From Megalopta genalis (taxonomy: Eukaryota; Arthropoda; Insecta; Hymenoptera; Halictidae), in NCBI RefSeq assembly GCF_051020955.1, contig NC_135027.1, positions 9,340,532 to 9,404,531 of the forward strand: a stretch of DNA of 64,000 nt, given 5' to 3'. The translations under genes and the position numbers were made by a program. Shown one piece after another: positions 63,808 to 64,000 of this stretch (its first letter is position 1; each line of letters starts with the position of its first letter). The notes below the pieces were generated by a model that was not told the origin of the DNA, searched no databases, and saw only the letters and a list, made by a program, of their open reading frames with translations.

Positions 63808-64000
63808 ACTTGTACTCGGCATTGATTTGAATCTAAATCTAGTGTTTTGCATGGATTTGAATCTAACTTGTTTGTTTCGCATGCAGTTGAATCTAAATCA
63901 TTTGTTTCGCATGGTTTTGAAGCTAATCCTTCTATTTCGCGCTGCTTTGAAGATAAATCATGTGTTTCGCATGAATGTGAAACTAACTCGTTTGTCTCGC
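63808..64000. repeat. Right edge of the window, array continuing
   Basis: Standard monomers run to the last base, which lies inside a monomer (ending GTTTGTCTCGC). The satellite therefore extends past the window. Confidence 0.95.

Larger units (their letters stand above)
1..64000. repeat. 30-bp satellite array spanning the whole window
   Basis: Every part of the window that I read resolves into 30-bp monomers that start near ATTTGAAGCT and end near TTTCGCATGG. The best-kept positions are GAA at unit bases 5-7 and TCG at 23-25. Monomers abut directly, with no spacers and no unique sequence between them. The first base is a monomer start and the last base lies inside a monomer, so both array ends are outside the window. 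Monomers differ mainly at unit bases 12-22 and 26-30, and these differences define five classes. Small indels of 1-2 bp and a few larger deletions shift the register at scattered points. No known satellite family is recognised. A role in centromere or heterochromatin would be inference only. Confidence 0.99.

Noticed and set aside
1..64000. CRISPR array, because of regularly repeated 30-bp units
   Set aside because: The units abut directly with no unique spacers, all positions vary gradually between units, and no cas-like gene is present.
1..64000. CENP-B box or telomeric repeat in the satellite
   Set aside because: The monomer has TTTCGCATGG, but this does not match the CENP-B box core (TTCG followed by an A-rich stretch and CGGG). 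No short G-rich telomere repeat is present.
1..64000. Transposon or insertion sequence responsible for the kb-scale copies
   Set aside because: Block edges fall inside ordinary monomers. I saw no terminal inverted repeats, target-site duplications, poly-A tails or transposase, integrase or reverse-transcriptase motifs. All copies are in direct orientation, which fits unequal exchange.
1..64000. tRNA, rRNA or structured RNA genes
   Set aside because: No stretch departs from the 30-bp satellite, so there is no room for an RNA gene. The short palindromes GCATGC and ATGCAT at D/E junctions are too small to suggest a structured RNA.

Overview
The whole 64 kb window is one uninterrupted tandem-repeat (satellite) array. 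I found no conventional gene, RNA gene, mobile element or non-repetitive insertion. The basic unit is 30 bp, begins near ATTTGAAGCT and ends near TTTCGCATGG. It is about one-third G+C and carries a well-kept TCG at unit positions 23-25. The array fills the window edge to edge: it starts at a unit boundary at base 1 and stops in mid-unit at base 64000. An array this long and this layered points to a eukaryotic chromosome (centromeric, subtelomeric or other heterochromatin). The species cannot be named from the sequence. The frequent intact CpG argues weakly against a heavily CpG-methylated genome.

There are three levels of organisation. (1) 30-bp monomers fall into five classes, recognised by their 3' ends: A (CGCATGG), B (CGCATTG), C (CGAATGA), D (CGCATGC or CGCTTCC) and E (CGCAAGT or CGCTAGT). 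(2) Monomers are mostly ordered A-B-C-D-E (150-bp higher-order repeat) or A-D-E (90 bp, lacking B and C). (3) Blocks of about 0.7-3.9 kb have been copied nearly unchanged, side by side or up to 22 kb apart.

Layout: 1-8.9 kb, a block copied at +6293 with a 988-bp tandem pair between the copies; 10.37-17.0 kb, a stretch of exactly 221 units with no net register shift; 17-47 kb, recently amplified 2-4 kb cassettes marked by a shared 11-bp deletion; 47-52 kb, small tandem duplications (about 870 and 810 bp); 51.6-58.2 kb, a 2188-bp tandem series; 58-63.8 kb, a duplicated 2.7-2.8 kb block.

Coding status: because 30 is a multiple of 3, long open frames arise automatically. Only the minus-strand frame that reads as a decapeptide (PCETNDLASN and class variants) stays open through every major monomer class. 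The plus-strand frames are closed by B units, or by the CGCTAGT and ATTAGAAG variants. Sporadic stops and 1-bp indels interrupt even the minus frame, and several of the longest frames begin only at TTG or GTG. I therefore treat the array as satellite DNA that may derive from a decapeptide-coding sequence, not as a set of genes. All duplication boundaries were read by eye and are accurate to a few tens of bases at best.
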